The position numbers and the translations under genes were made by a program. 64,000 nucleotides of DNA from Leptobrachium leishanense (lineage: Eukaryota; Chordata; Amphibia; Anura; Megophryidae), in assembly GCA_009667805.1 (NCBI GenBank), contig CM019064.1:113000328-113064327 (forward strand). The letters run 5' to 3'. Shown here piece by piece: positions 10,436 to 22,358 of the stretch (its first letter is position 1; every line of letters starts with the position of its first letter). Under the pieces are notes generated by a model. That model made no database searches and was not told the DNA's origin. It saw only the letters and a list, made by a program, of their open reading frames with translations.

Positions 10436-10983
10436 TGTCACGGTTCCCAGATCCCACCACGCAGTACTTAACACCCCACACTCCACAGAGCCCAGAAGCT
10501 ACCAACAGAGTAGCCGTGAAAGATCTCTAACTGTCTGGTCCTTAGAATTGGCCAGGTAAACTAGCTAGACAGTAAGGGTTAACAACACAGGGAGTAGTCA
10601 GCCGAGCCAGAATCAGGAATACAGAGTTCAGAATGGTCAAATGGAATAGCCGGGTCAATATCAGAGCAGTGGCGTAGTACAAGAAAATGGTCTAGGGCAA
10701 CAGAAGGCAGAATAGTCAGAAACAAGCAGAGGTCAATAACGGGTTAATTCAATATAGCAGTCAGGTACAAGGAGCTCAGGTATGGATAACCACGATCTGG
10801 CAACTGCTGAGAATACACTGAGGGTTTTTAAAGACCTTCACCAGGCCACGCCCCCCACTCAAGCCGCGCCTCATGCAACCACCTCCCTACCTGTCTCCAT
10901 TTAAACCGGGCATTGGTCAGCGAGCAGCATCAGACATGCTGCCCTCAAGCACACAGGTAGGGCTGGAAGCTCCCAACGTTACA
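10436..10983 (-). repeat. 5' LTR of the Ty3/gypsy element
   Basis: Direct repeat of 2774-3321. The target duplication gtatg follows at 10984-10988. Confidence 0.9.
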
Positions 10984-10988
10984 GTATG

Positions 10989-11603
10989 AGAGTAAACTGC
11001 AATGCAATAATAAATGTTCTAGTTAAACCAAATACCTGTGTTTGTTGATCACATTAATGTGTTTGTTCTCAACGTGGTTAAGAATAAAGACCTAACGCTA
11101 TTTTGTTGAAATTATATTTCTTAACAGTACAAGTAGATTGTCATGAGGGACAAGTAGATCGGGCTTCCACTTTAGTCCATTCGACAAGTAGATTTTCTTT
11201 TAAATTTCTACACTGCTGTTATGTAAAGTGACAGTGTCCCTTTAACACCAGCCGCACTTCCAATAGGACCCCTGAGTTGCAAATTGCAGCCATGACTGGT
11301 AAAGTCCTGGTTTTGTAGTATATATAAAATGTAAAATGCCTTATAATTTGGGAAAATAATGCTAACAACTGCCTTTTTAATAAATGTATAATCACTTAGT
11401 AAAAATGGAAAGTGGCAGACTTTTTTTGATTGACGTAATTTGTGCTTTGAGCCACACATTGCTGAGCCAGTGCTGCTAGTATTTAAAAACAGTTCTCAAA
11501 GACCTATTGTCCATCCTCTGGAAAGTCCAGATGTGGCATGTTGTGGTTTATTGAGTAGATTATGGCGTCTTCTTTACTTTAATATGATTATATTGCTCAA
11601 ATC
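10989..11603. other. no gene recognised
   Basis: AT-rich sequence continuing the DNA left of the gypsy insertion. The segment gacagtgtccctttaa at about 11230-11245 matches the end motif of TTAA-target T2-type MITEs. Nothing else is recognised. Confidence 0.5.
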
Positions 11604-11617
11604 TACTTAAATGATGC
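11604..11617. repeat. 14-bp direct repeat, left copy
   Basis: tacttaaatgatgc, identical to 15256-15269 directly after the right arm of the palindrome. It looks like the target-site duplication of the whole inserted unit. Confidence 0.65.
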
Positions 11618-11711
11618 ATATAGTTGAATTGGACCCAATAAAAATCGGGGCCAAAATGAAGGGAACTCAATTACCAGCATTTAATAGGATTAAACCTTAA
11701 CTAGAATTGCG

Positions 11712-14700
11712 ATAGAAAACAAGAACAGAAAAAAGTGTGGCTATTTTTATCTTGCCTAAATGGCTAATTTATGCTGATGCCACCATGTGCCGGTAATTAT
11801 TAAAAATGTTGTAATGTGATTTATGGGTACTTTGGAATACTTTATTGGTTTTCACATACAACACAAAACATATAGAACGGTGTAAACATTTAATAGTTGC
11901 TACATAATAAGTGCTGGCAACTAGCTGATGATCTACGGATAAAGTCAGGGCGAACTATCGAGTGCGCCCTGTTAATAATATGTGTCAACGTACTCAGCCT
12001 ATATCTCAAAGTGGAATATGATAGTAATAAGATAAGAGCAATAAGTGTCTGAGTAATTGTTTTATAAACAGTTATATGGTTAATATACACTTCACCACTT
12101 TGTAGCTAAATAAATGACATAATAGTAGCTGGATGCGTCAATGAGCAGTTTTAAATGATACAATATATTAACCACTGTAACTAGCACTAACAAAGGTATG
12201 AGTATATAGTTAAAGGTTTCACTACATAATTTCAATAGTGGAAGCATAAACCTACGATTAAGTAAACAATTAGACACCCTGCTGAATGTATCTGTCAGTC
12301 AGTCATCCACTTTGGATAGTATCATTAGTGCTGAATGCCAATAGCTGTATTAATTGGCAGGTAGTTATAAATACCTCAGGATATAATTTGCTGTTAGTAG
12401 GTCAATACAAAAAAAGAGAAATGTATATAGGAATATATCACTAGGAGTTAACACTCTATAGTCACAATGATGTAATCATTAACCTGAATAGGTAAATTCC
12501 AGTGACAAAAACCTTGCTAAATGCATCTAACAAGCTAATACCGCATTTAAAATTGGTATCCCTGGTACTGAAGGTGTTCAATTCACTCACAACATAAGTC
12601 ACTGATGGATCCCCAAAAGTTTATAAACCAGTTACGATCTAACAGTTTACTGCTAAACAAATGCGCAATACGTACTGGGACCAGTGTGTCTGTCCCTAGA
12701 AAAGAGAATATACTTGTAGATAGTTACACAGTTTGTGAGCAAGTTATAAGGTGTAGCTCCAAAGTGACCCATACAGGGGGATTATCCGCTAAATCAAATA
12801 CAATGTATCTATAGTAATTCCTAAATTCAAGTAGAATACCAATTTAACCCTTGAGGGTTAGCAGAAATAAGTTGACTGCTATTAAGGTCTTATCACATTT
12901 GAATTACCAAAGCATAATGTTATTCCATAAACAAGAGGATAACAGTTAATCCCTAAATTGGGTACTCATTTCATATGATGCCCTAATGCGTCTATTAATT
13001 AACCAGAAAATGGAAAACAATGTATTGTTTAAACGGATAAATGGATAGAACGAATACAGCTATAATGCAACTCGCACATAAGTTGATATACTTCACAGCC
13101 CAAGGCGATATTTAATTTGCCGAAAGGATAAATTCGTCCAAAACAACACATTAAAATTATGTGAATTGAAGTATTAGCCCATAATAGGTACACCAACAGA
13201 CTGCGATAACCAAAAATGCATGTGCAGGTAGCTGTTATAGGTTACTAATATCTCCCTAGATATATCTGTAGTAACATTTCTGTACTGTCCCTAGATACTA
13301 ACAAAGTGCTAGGTTACATTTTTTGTGCATGCTATCAAAATCCATTCAATAGACCATCAGAAATCGCCAAAAGAGAGAAAGGCACCCCGTGCTAAATAGT
13401 TAAAAACAAACATATGGCCATTGCCAAAATGTATTGACTACGCTAACGCGCGTTTCGCCGCATAACCGGCTTCATCCAGAGCGCTCTGGATGAAGCCGGT
13501 TATGCGGCGAAACGCGCGTTAGCGTAGTCAATACATTTTGGCAATGGCCATATGTTTGTTTTTAACTATTTAGCACGGGGTGCCTTTCTCTCTTTTGGCG
13601 ATTTCTGATGGTCTATTGAATGGATTTTGATAGCATGCACAAAAAATGTAACCTAGCACTTTGTTAGTATCTAGGGACAGTACAGAAATGTTACTACAGA
13701 TATATCTAGGGAGATATTAGTAACCTATAACAGCTACCTGCACATGCATTTTTGGTTATCGCAGTCTGTTGGTGTACCTATTATGGGCTAATACTTCAAT
13801 TCACATAATTTTAATGTGTTGTTTTGGACGAATTTATCCTTTCGGCAAATTAAATATCGCCTTGGGCTGTGAAGTATATCAACTTATGTGCGAGTTGCAT
13901 TATAGCTGTATTCGTTCTATCCATTTATCCGTTTAAACAATACATTGTTTTCCATTTTCTGGTTAATTAATAGACGCATTAGGGCATCATATGAAATGAG
14001 TACCCAATTTAGGGATTAACTGTTATCCTCTTGTTTATGGAATAACATTATGCTTTGGTAATTCAAATGTGATAAGACCTTAATAGCAGTCAACTTATTT
14101 CTGCTAACCCTCAAGGGTTAAATTGGTATTCTACTTGAATTTAGGAATTACTATAGATACATTGTATTTGATTTAGCGGATAATCCCCCTGTATGGGTCA
14201 CTTTGGAGCTACACCTTATAACTTGCTCACAAACTGTGTAACTATCTACAAGTATATTCTCTTTTCTAGGGACAGACACACTGGTCCCAGTACGTATTGC
14301 GCATTTGTTTAGCAGTAAACTGTTAGATCGTAACTGGTTTATAAACTTTTGGGGATCCCATCAGTGACTTATGTTGTGAGTGAATTGAACACCTTCAGTA
14401 CCAGGGATACCAATTTTAAATGCGGTATTAGCTTGTTAGATGCATTTAGCAAGGTTTTTGTCACTGGAATTTACCTATTCAGGTTAATGATTACATCATT
14501 GTGACTATAGAGTGTTAACTCCTAGTGATATATTCCTATATACATTTCTCTTTTTTTGTATTGACCTACTAACAGCAAATTATATCCTGAGGTATTTATA
14601 ACTACCTGCCAATTAATACAGCTATTGGCATTCAGCACTAATGATACTATCCAAAGTGGATGACTGACTGACAGATACATTCAGCAGGGTGTCTAATTGT

Positions 14701-15255
14701 TTACTTAATCGTAGGTTTATGCTTCCACTATTGAAATTATGTAGTGGAAACCTTTAACTATATACTCATACCTTTGTTAGTGCTAGTTACAGTGGTTAAT
14801 ATATTGTATCATTTAAAACTGCTCATTGACGCATCCAGCTACTATTATGTCATTTATTTAGCTACAAAGTGGTGAAGTGTATATTAACCATATAACTGTT
14901 TATAAAACAATTACTCAGACACTTATTGCTCTTATCTTATTACTATCATATTCCACTTTGAGATATAGGCTGAGTACGTTGACACATATTATTAACAGGG
15001 CGCACTCGATAGTTCGCCCTGACTTTATCCGTAGATCATCAGCTAGTTGCCAGCACTTATTATGTAGCAACTATTAAATGTTTACACCGTTCTATATGTT
15101 TTGTGTTGTATGTGAAAACCAATAAAGTATTCCAAAGTACCCATAAATCACATTACAACATTTTTAATAATTACCGGCACATGGTGGCATCAGCATAAAT
15201 TAGCCATTTAGGCAAGATAAAAATAGCCACACTTTTTTCTGTTCTTGTTTTCTAT
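11712..15255. repeat. 3.5 kb near-perfect palindrome
   Basis: The right arm (13483-15255) is the reverse complement of the left arm (11712-13482). The centre is a perfect 14-bp palindrome, ccagagcgctctgg, with no spacer. Arms of about 1.77 kb differ, as far as I could compare by eye, by two single-base insertions in the right arm (an extra G near 14355 and an extra G/C near 14746). Each arm ends, reading outward, with a poly(A) signal AATAAA (15121 on plus; mirrored on minus) about 130 bp before the arm end. No convincing protein is encoded. It may be a fold-back or inverted-dimer retroinsertion, an inverted duplication, or an assembly fold-back. Confidence 0.9.
13439..13526. other. palindrome core with hammerhead-ribozyme-like motif on each strand
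   Basis: On plus from 13486: ctggatga, then a stem GCCG/CGGC (13495-13498 with 13505-13508), then GAAA (13509-13512), then a stem ACGC/GCGT (13512-13515 with 13522-13525), then A at 13526. This is the order of a type I hammerhead (CUGAUGA, stem II, GAAA, stem III, UH). The core has one extra G (CTGGATGA), and no stem I partner is present upstream, so activity is doubtful. The mirror image gives the same on minus. Confidence 0.3.
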
Positions 15256-15269
15256 TACTTAAATGATGC

Positions 15270-16505
15270 TCCTAGAAATAAATCAGATGGCTGGAAGTTA
15301 CATCACAGCGCAGCGTTGCTTTTTGGCTCAGTAAATCTGTTTAATGAAGAATGCATGTCAGAGCTGTGGATCAATGCTAATCTAAAACACTGAGTCAATT
15401 TTCATTTTTATTCTGGAACAGTAGGCTGCATGCCAGGCACATCATAATCTTAGATAGAACTTGTCCATGTAGATAGAAATTCAACTTTGGAAGCTGTGCT
15501 CTTTCTCAGGGAGATGAAACAGATACGTCTACTTAAAATATCATTAACAAATGGGCTTTTAATGACTGAGACATTAAACTGCTCTTACTTTATATATGAA
15601 TGAATCACTTGCTTTGCTCAGATTGAGGGATGGTGGAACAATAAAGCATGCCTGCCCAGCAACCGTTATGTCCGTGTAACCTTTGTTGTATAACCCCTCA
15701 CTTGCTATACCCTTTATAAGTGCCAAAGACAAAATGCCTTTCATACAAAACAACATGCTGTAGAATTGGGCATCCAATGGCCTGCCATACAAGTGGGTTG
15801 TTGGGTTAGATTTCAGAGAAATGGGTATATGACAATGGTGGACAACCAGCAAGTATCCAGCGCAAATAACTGAGAGCACCAACCATAAACGCCACGTATT
15901 GCAAACTTGCTAAGCGATGAGATCTCACAAACTGAACTCTTTTGGATCCAGAGTCAGATGCTGCCATCACATTAGTGAATAGGTGTTCCATTCGATAAAT
16001 AACACTCTTGCATGCCCTCTTATTTGGTGTGATTGGACCCTCGTAATGATATTGTGGCGCTTGTCTTGTTCGTCGGTGCATCTGTAAACACTGACAAGCA
16101 TTCACCTTTGCCTGTAGGTCATCTATTTTACTTCTCTGATCATTGGCAGAGAGGTCAGATCATACTGTGGTGCCAACAGTTTGACTTGGCATTTGTGTGG
16201 AGGGAAGCTTATGACACGGATTTACAAAACATTTGTACATTTGACAGTAAAACTACAATACCTATTTAAAGTTGCCTTAGAAATAACTCACTTAAACGGG
16301 ATTTGACCGGCTCGGACGCTAATGCCGGTGTCAAACGAGCACACTTGAAAAGGGAAGGAACGTCCAAGAGAATCGACGTTCCTTCCATTCTGATGCCACT
16401 TGGCCTCCTCACTGAGCGCAGTTAGTGCGCTCAGAGCTACAAAGCTCGATCCTCCTATGGAGGATCGCACTTTGTAGCCCCGTCAAACACGTGTCGTAGC
16501 TTTAA
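15270..16505. other. no gene recognised
   Basis: Unassigned sequence. Open frames on both strands at 15570-16270 show no family motifs. From about 16300 G+C and CpG rise, with inverted fragments of cggatcctcc/ggaggatcg (16445-16470), suggesting a small unclassified repeat before the Harbinger MITE. Confidence 0.45.
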
Positions 16506-16920
16506 GGCTGGGGTCAGACGAACGCAGTGCCAACGCGCGTGCAGCCGCACTTTATCACGGCCGTAGTAGCAGCAAATGACAGCCAATATACGAAGTACGG
16601 CTGCACAAAAGTCCGGCCGCGGAACGCAAGCGGCAAACAAACGCATTTTTTCGAGAACGTGAAACCGCTAGTACTGACGTACAGAGTGCGCTGCGTCCGC
16701 TAGCGGCGTGTGTGCGTGATTCGGAGACGTCAGACGCTGCTAATGTCCAGCCTACATAACATCCAGACGCAAAAAGTGTTTTATTGATGATCCGTACAAA
16801 ATCACAGACGCAAATGCGCATCGTATGACCGCTATCGCGTATTCCATGGAAAAATACGTCCATTCGCTCGAACGCACTTTTTCACGGACGACGCGAAAAA
16901 TGCGTTCGTCTGACCCTAGT
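16506..16920 (+). mobile_element. PIF/Harbinger MITE, copy 1
   Basis: About 415 bp. It starts ggctggggtcagacg and ends gtctgaccctag. Both ends and most of the interior match the two ends of the autonomous element at 40901-44039, so it is an internal-deletion derivative. TTA-type target triplets lie at both edges (16502-16504 and 16921-16923). Confidence 0.75.
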
Positions 16921-17114
16921 TTTAGACGGGGAGGGCTTCAACACGTTCGGTGTATCGCGCACAACTAGTGCACACACTACACCATTTGGCCTGTCTCATC
17001 GAAACATCACAACGCTGCGGCGGACATCGGGAGGCGGGTCAGTACGTGTGCACTTAGTGCGCTAGTCTGACCACACCCTAAAGAGAAATCTATAAAAGGT
17101 ATTCTGTCCAACGC

Positions 17115-17235
17115 CAGATGTGCGTGCAAGCACCACAGTCAGATGCACACACGACCAGCACAGTCGGATGCACACGCAACCAGTACAGTCGGATGCACAC
17201 GCAACCAGCACAGTTGGCTACGCCCGCAACTCACA
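17115..17235. repeat. short tandem repeat, about 27-bp unit
   Basis: Four to five diverged copies of cagtcggatgcacacgcaac with changing spacers. It has no coding character that I recognise. Confidence 0.6.
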
Positions 17236-18340
17236 GGGGCACGGGCAAGAAGTGGCTGTGGTCCCCAGCCCTAGCCGCAGAGTAGATGCCATCATCTGTC
17301 CCTCTGGCTCTCTGTCGTGAGCATTCCCAATCAGGTCCGGAGTGGATCCGGGCCCAGGGCATTCACTATGCTCCTGCAAAGCGCCTCTCCCGAGCATCCA
17401 GATCCTGCAGCCAGATTCTCTCGATCAAGCTCTTGCAAAGCTCACGAAGGGAAGCCGTGGCCTCCATGCAATCCTATGGATGCCATGAACGAATACCTGT
17501 GGTTGCACACAGTTTACTGCTGGTATCTCCCTGCAGCACACAATTAATCCATTCCCAGCTACAAATGCAGCACCTGGGTCAGAATAAGCTTAGTAACAGG
17601 GAGTTGACAAACGGAAATCTACTTGCACTATTTTCTCTGTTACCAGCTCCCTGTTATCAGCTAGGTTGGAATAGGCATCTTTATTTTTACAAGCCTGACT
17701 GCATTAACTATTAATGAAAACAACATTAACTCTTTTTCACAATAAGCATACACTGTGGCGTCTGCCCAATCATTGAGAGGGGCAGTTGATTGACATCTTC
17801 ATAAAGTGAGAGGACTTGACAGGAAACAAGCAAAAACTGCAGGGTATTCAATGAAAGTAGTAAAATAATGTAATTATGTTTGGAATCTTTTTCAAAGATT
17901 TAAAGAGAACCAATAGAGGAATATTATATGTCTAAAAGAGGAAGAGGTTGGAAACAGAGGGGATAAACATTAACCCCTTCTGAGCTCCCCTGTATTCCTG
18001 ATCCTTTTTTAATCTTTTAGTTTCCTTTAAGAACTCACCTAAATCCAGCGCTGGTCTCCCTTTGAACCCTACAGGGTGTGACATGCTTCCTGCACAGCAT
18101 GTCACGTGACCGCAGGGGAGCTTGGTGCTCCAGTGGCTCTTAATGCAGAAAGGCTTTCAAACCATTGGATAAGGCTAGTTCCCATGGGGCTCCCTGAGCT
18201 GAAGTTCTGGCCAGGACTATGCCACTGCATTTGTATGGCTGAATTAGCCCTCCAAGCCACCCCTAAAACAGGAGAGGGGGAGCAGAGAACTCACAGCAGT
18301 GTATCCACTCAGATAATATTAAATGCTCACATTGTGTAGA
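17236..18340. other. no gene recognised
   Basis: Single-copy-looking sequence without recognisable exons, terminal repeats or long tandem repeats. Confidence 0.45.
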
Positions 18341-18344
18341 GCAG

Positions 18345-18475
18345 GGCTGTCAAACTTCACCCCCCAGATCATATTTCTAAACTACAACTCTCATGATTCG
18401 CTGCCCTTCTATTGCATTCAAAGAATTATGGGAACTGTAGGCCTCAACAACTGGGGGACTGGACGTTTGACAGCT
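18345..18475. mobile_element. short MITE with gtcaaac termini
   Basis: cagggctgtcaaac at 18345 is matched in inverse by gtttgacagctc at about 18464. This gives a 130-bp element of the kind mobilised by hAT transposases. The duplication is not clear. Confidence 0.5.
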
Positions 18476-18602
18476 CATTTTTCTCATTTAGCAATGGGGA
18501 ATTCTAACATTGTTGAATAAACTCTATTGAATTTAATAGAGTCAATACATATCAAAAGAATAATTGCAATGCTAAAGCCACATAGGCAATCTATGTTACC
18601 AG

Positions 18603-19959
18603 TGTAGCGCTGTGATAGATTGTGGACTCTGTAATTGACTGTTGCTACCACTAGAGGGAGACAGAGCCTAGAGATGTTATGAGCAATGCTGGACTAAAGG
18701 ACTTCATCTCCCAGAACCCTTTGTAAGAAGGACAGGAAGTGGGCATGCGGCGCCAAGGGAAGACATCAGCAGCCTCGTGCAAGACAGGGGCAGAACGACG
18801 AGAAGAGTAGGACGCATACCAGACACCGTCAGGGATCGCAACCAGGCCGGAGTACGAGTGTTATTGTATCCAGTGCTGGAGATCAGAGATAAAGAGTGTG
18901 TGATCGCCTACTATCCTTCACTGGACTGCAGGAGGACAACCAGGTTCCGGTAGGACCCCGAGTGAGGAGGCCGCGACGATCGATTGGGAGTGCAGGCGGC
19001 GGATCGGTGTTCCTGTTGTGGAGATTCGGCAAGCAGAGAGCAGATTCGTTGGCAACAAGTTCCAATCTAAAGCAGAGAGAGATCCTTTGGTCGAGGCACC
19101 GGTTCTGGACATTTCGTTTGACGGATGGGTGAGAGGTCTCAAGGCCTACGATTCCAAAACGAAACTGCGCACTTGGTTAATTGCTTCAATTCACAGGGGC
19201 CCAACGTTGACTAGTCGAAGATAATTCTGTTCGTTCACTGGCCAGTTGAATATAGTACCCAGGTACCCTAAGACACCACTTTTTGAGCTCTTTTGAACGG
19301 ACTTAAACCTGAGAATCGAGATATTAACCGTTTCTTTTCCGCCGCGTGTTTATCCCGCGTGATGCATTCTGTAAATTCCTTCAACGCACATGTATACTAT
19401 ATGACACTTTATTCTTTAGTAAAGTATATAAAAATCGAAAATCCACAACAGTGCTGGTGTATAGTAATTCCTAGTGCGGTGAGACTATCCCGAGGTTAAG
19501 GCTGGGGTCAGACTAATGCATTTTTAACGTGCGTTTAGGCGCACTTAATCACGGCCGCAGTAGCAGCAAATGACAGGTAATGACGGCCAATATACGAAGT
19601 ACGGCCGCACGAAAGTCCGGCCGCACAACGCAAGTGGAAAACGAACGCTTTTTTCAAGAACACAGAACCGCTAGTACTGACGTACAGAGTGTGCTGCCGC
19701 GGCATAGCGGCGTGTGTACGTGATTAGGAGATGTCAGACGCTGCTAATGTCCAGCCTACATAACGTCCAGACACAAAAAGTGTTTTATTGACGATCCGTA
19801 AAAAATCATGCACGAAAATGCGCGTCGTCCGACCGTTTTCGCACATTCCGTGAAAGAATATGTCAATGCGTTCGGACGCACTTTTTGACAGTCGCTGCGA
19901 ATAATCCGTTCGTTTGACCCTAGCCTTAATCAGCGGCTCCTCCGGGGTTGAGCGCTACA
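18603..19959 (+). mobile_element. solo LTR, second copy of the 557-1502 family, with nested MITE
   Basis: Starts TGTAGCGC and ends GCGCTACA. It aligns in opposite orientation to 557-1502 through most of its length. Flanking tetranucleotides are ccag and caag, one mismatch from a duplication. A Harbinger MITE sits at 19500-19925; without it the copy is about 930 bp. Confidence 0.65.
19500..19925 (+). mobile_element. PIF/Harbinger MITE, copy 2
   Basis: Starts ggctggggtcagac and ends gtttgaccctagcc with TTA triplets outside. Closely similar to 16506-16920 and to the ends of 40901-44039. It inserted after the solo LTR around it. Confidence 0.8.
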
Positions 19960-21290
19960 CAAGCTACTGCACAGAATGATGTACTGTATCGCCTATAAAA
20001 TAATAATCAGAAATGATACAAACAGTGCCTGCTATGATACAGAAAAGAATATGCACCAGCCTACATTCCTGTAAAGTGGTATGCATTCAAATGCAACAGC
20101 AATAAAACTGAAGAATTGCAGAAACGTATTGCAAAATATACCATATTTCTCCAGAGAAATGTAAATAAATGTGGTATATTGAAAGCACTATGCTCCTAGT
20201 GGTAGATAGGGAGTTTTGGGAACTCGTTACCCATTTTCTATACAAACCAGTAATCAATAACAGACACAGATGCATGGTTTGATACTGCCTTATTCACTGA
20301 ATTCTAATTAGGCTTACATTGATAGAAATGGAGAGCTGGCTGTGTCTGAAGTCAGGGCAGGTTTTCTCAGCCTTTCCATGCAAAATAAATAATACACAGT
20401 CGGCCAATTGATAGTAATTTAAAGCGACAACCGCATAGGAGGCGCTGCAAGTGTCCATTGCTGGACAAATTGATAGGCTGGGGTTAATTAGAGGTCAAGT
20501 TTGGTAGCTCAGAGGTGGTTTCAGCCAGCTGAAACTGCTTCTGAGCTGGTTTTTTGCAGCGGGAAAATCTGAACAGCTGATTGGTTAATCAGCTGTTCAG
20601 CAGCACGAGCCGTTGCGCGTGCAATCAAGAGCGGGAAATTTCAAACAGCTGATTGGATATCAGCTGTTTGAGAGCTCGAGACAAGTTCCAAAGGTTTTAT
20701 AAATTGAGAGTCTGAGGTAGTTTTGGCAATTACCTCAGCTGTTTTAGAAGATTGGATCCTGTAGCAGCGTTTCCCCCCCCCCCTCCCTTTTTTATGTATA
20801 TTGTCGTAGTTGTTTAATAAGGGTAAAGGTCGCCCCTTATTGGGGTGGATGGAGGCAGAAGGGTTCCCAAGCTGGCTGAGAACAGGGGCGGTTTGGGAAT
20901 TTGTTATATTATTTATAAGGTTTTACAGGTTTTTTAAGTTCGGTTTTATGGTTGAAGTTTTATGCCTCCAAATTACCCTTAAATAAAAGCTACGGCCAAC
21001 TATTCCAAAGTTTATTGGTGTCTGTCGTTATTTGGTAAAGATATTTGTATATATATATATATATATTTGTATTCATAGTCCATGCAAGGGACATGGTAAC
21101 TGAAAGGTGGTGCAGCAGCTCAGGGACAATATCCTGGGTGAGGCTTCTGAGCCCTCAATTCACAGATAGCCAGGTGCTTGTCATTAGTGACAGATCCCAG
21201 TATGATGTATGAAATAAGTCAGAGCTGCAGCCAAATTACACACTATGCAAGCGGCCACTATCCCCAATAAGTAACACTACAAAACCCACC
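19960..21290. other. no gene; imperfect inverted cagctg-rich repeats
   Basis: At 20560-20680 two hairpins built on cagctgattgg...atcagctg lie side by side. The part from 20780 to 21020 contains a homopolymer C run, a poly(A) signal (aataaa near 20983) and could be the tail of an LTR, but no partner end was found. Confidence 0.35.
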
Positions 21291-21299
21291 GCCACTCAC

Positions 21300-21522
21300 C
21301 ATTCTGATTCCGTTGCTGTGCTCAGTGGTCAGTAACCCAGTCAGCATCAAACACCAACAGAAGCAACCACCGTCTCCATAGTAACAGGAGCGCCGGAACC
21401 GACTACCCGTCGCATGTGTGACGTGCCATTGCAGGAAGGGACGCCACGAGTCGTTCGACGCATTTCCGGTCAGCTGATTGATCTCAGGGAGCTCGGGATG
21501 GAGAGTGCATAGTGAGACACGG
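21300..21522. promoter_or_regulatory. probable bidirectional promoter and divergent first exons
   Basis: This stretch is CpG-bearing compared with its surroundings and contains a CRE-like tgtgacgtgcc at about 21417. On plus, a non-coding exon would end at the donor GG|GTAAGA (21522/21523); its short ATG frame (MESA, stop) is only an upstream ORF. On minus, a donor GTGAGT at 21299-21294 directly follows an ATG (21302-21300). The next plus-strand acceptor used by golgin-45 is at 30738. In mammals BLZF1 and NME7 are head to head, so the minus exon could be NME7; no downstream NME7 exon was found here. Placement is inference. Confidence 0.42.
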
Positions 21523-22162
21523 GTAAGATCTGTTTTGAAAGCTTAATATAACAAGGTTTATAATCTGCAGACACGGACACAACGATCTTTTATTTTGTGG
21601 TTGTGAGGAATTATCACCGGAAAGTTACACAATTTGTGTATGTGTGCTTTTCGGCTTAACATATGGGATGTATGTCAAGCTGCAGTGTGCTAGAGTCCCA
21701 CGGTCGGGTACAGTAAGAGAGCTGAACTGTCACACCCCATTCATACTGTGTATTTATGTGTGTACATAGAGCATGGCGTCAGACCTGAAAATGAAGAGAC
21801 TGTGGAACGCCTGTCTTGTATTTCGTATTGTTTTTCCAATAAAAATGTGTCATTGTGTCCTACAATACTGTGATTTTATTTATAAAGTATTTCACCAGAA
21901 AGGATACATTGAGATTTCTCTCCTTTTCAAGTATTTCGTTTTTGTATAGCTTAGGTTATTTTGTTTTTTTTATTCGGATCATCTTCCAAATGTTGTATTT
22001 TAGCCTGAAAATCAAGCCGAATCTTAAGGTTTACGAGAAGTTTTTTTTTTTTATTTTATGCTCATCGATTCCTAACCCTTTAAGGCTGGTCATCCACTGG
22101 ATCCGTATTTCTGCTTGTAGCTAGTCATCCGTATTCGTTCGCTTAATCCCACAACACTGAAG

Positions 22163-22358
22163 TGATAGTCCTCCACCCAGGGAACAAGGCCACCCAGAGG
22201 GGCCAGGGAGAGTGCTGTTAGAGCACTCTGCCAGGCCCAGCCGCCCCTGCCCTTTGGACACCGGCAAGCTGGTTTCTGATATCGTTTGAGGTATCGGGGA
22301 CATCTGCACAAGTACCCATGCAGATCCTGGTATCTGCACCGATACTAGTGCATCCCTA
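22163..22358. mobile_element. hAT-type fragment ending gtgcatccct
   Basis: The right end, ccgatactagtgcatccct, matches the terminus of the hAT elements at 35637-36280 and 49486-55252. The left end was not found. Confidence 0.45.

Larger units (their letters stand above)
2774..10983 (-). mobile_element. Ty3/gypsy chromovirus LTR retrotransposon, broken and split by a nested insertion
   Basis: Two 548-bp direct LTRs (2774-3321 and 10436-10983) that differ at only a few positions enclose gag and pol on the minus strand. The element is flanked by a perfect 5-bp duplication gtatg (2769-2773 and 10984-10988). A purine-rich tract, seen as cccccctctcc on plus just inside the 3' LTR at about 3325, fits a polypurine tract. 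Coding order on minus is Gag with zinc knuckle, protease, reverse transcriptase, RNase H, integrase and a C-terminal chromodomain, which defines a chromovirus. It carries frameshifts, one micro-inversion and a 2.8 kb nested element at 5329-8118, so it cannot make its own proteins. Without the insert it is about 5.4 kb, a normal length for the group. Confidence 0.93.

Noticed and set aside
11890..12090. 66-codon frame present in both palindrome arms
   Set aside because: Duplicate only because the arms are identical; no family features, and other frames in the arms differ by the single-base indels.
11712..15255. LINE twin-priming as the origin of the palindrome
   Set aside because: Twin priming inverts one segment next to another; it does not make two copies of the same segment.
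15574..16105. Minus-strand frames of about 100 codons
   Set aside because: No domain, splice or conservation signal that I could recognise, including none of the NME7 motifs expected if that gene continued here.
16506..16863. Frames within Harbinger MITEs, repeated in each copy
   Set aside because: They come from inverted-repeat sequence shared by the MITEs and do not overlap the transposase or MADF exons of the source element.
21773..21990. Possible exon starting MASDLKMKRLWNAC
   Set aside because: The frame runs through a poly(A)-type signal into low-complexity sequence with no splice donor or known homologue.
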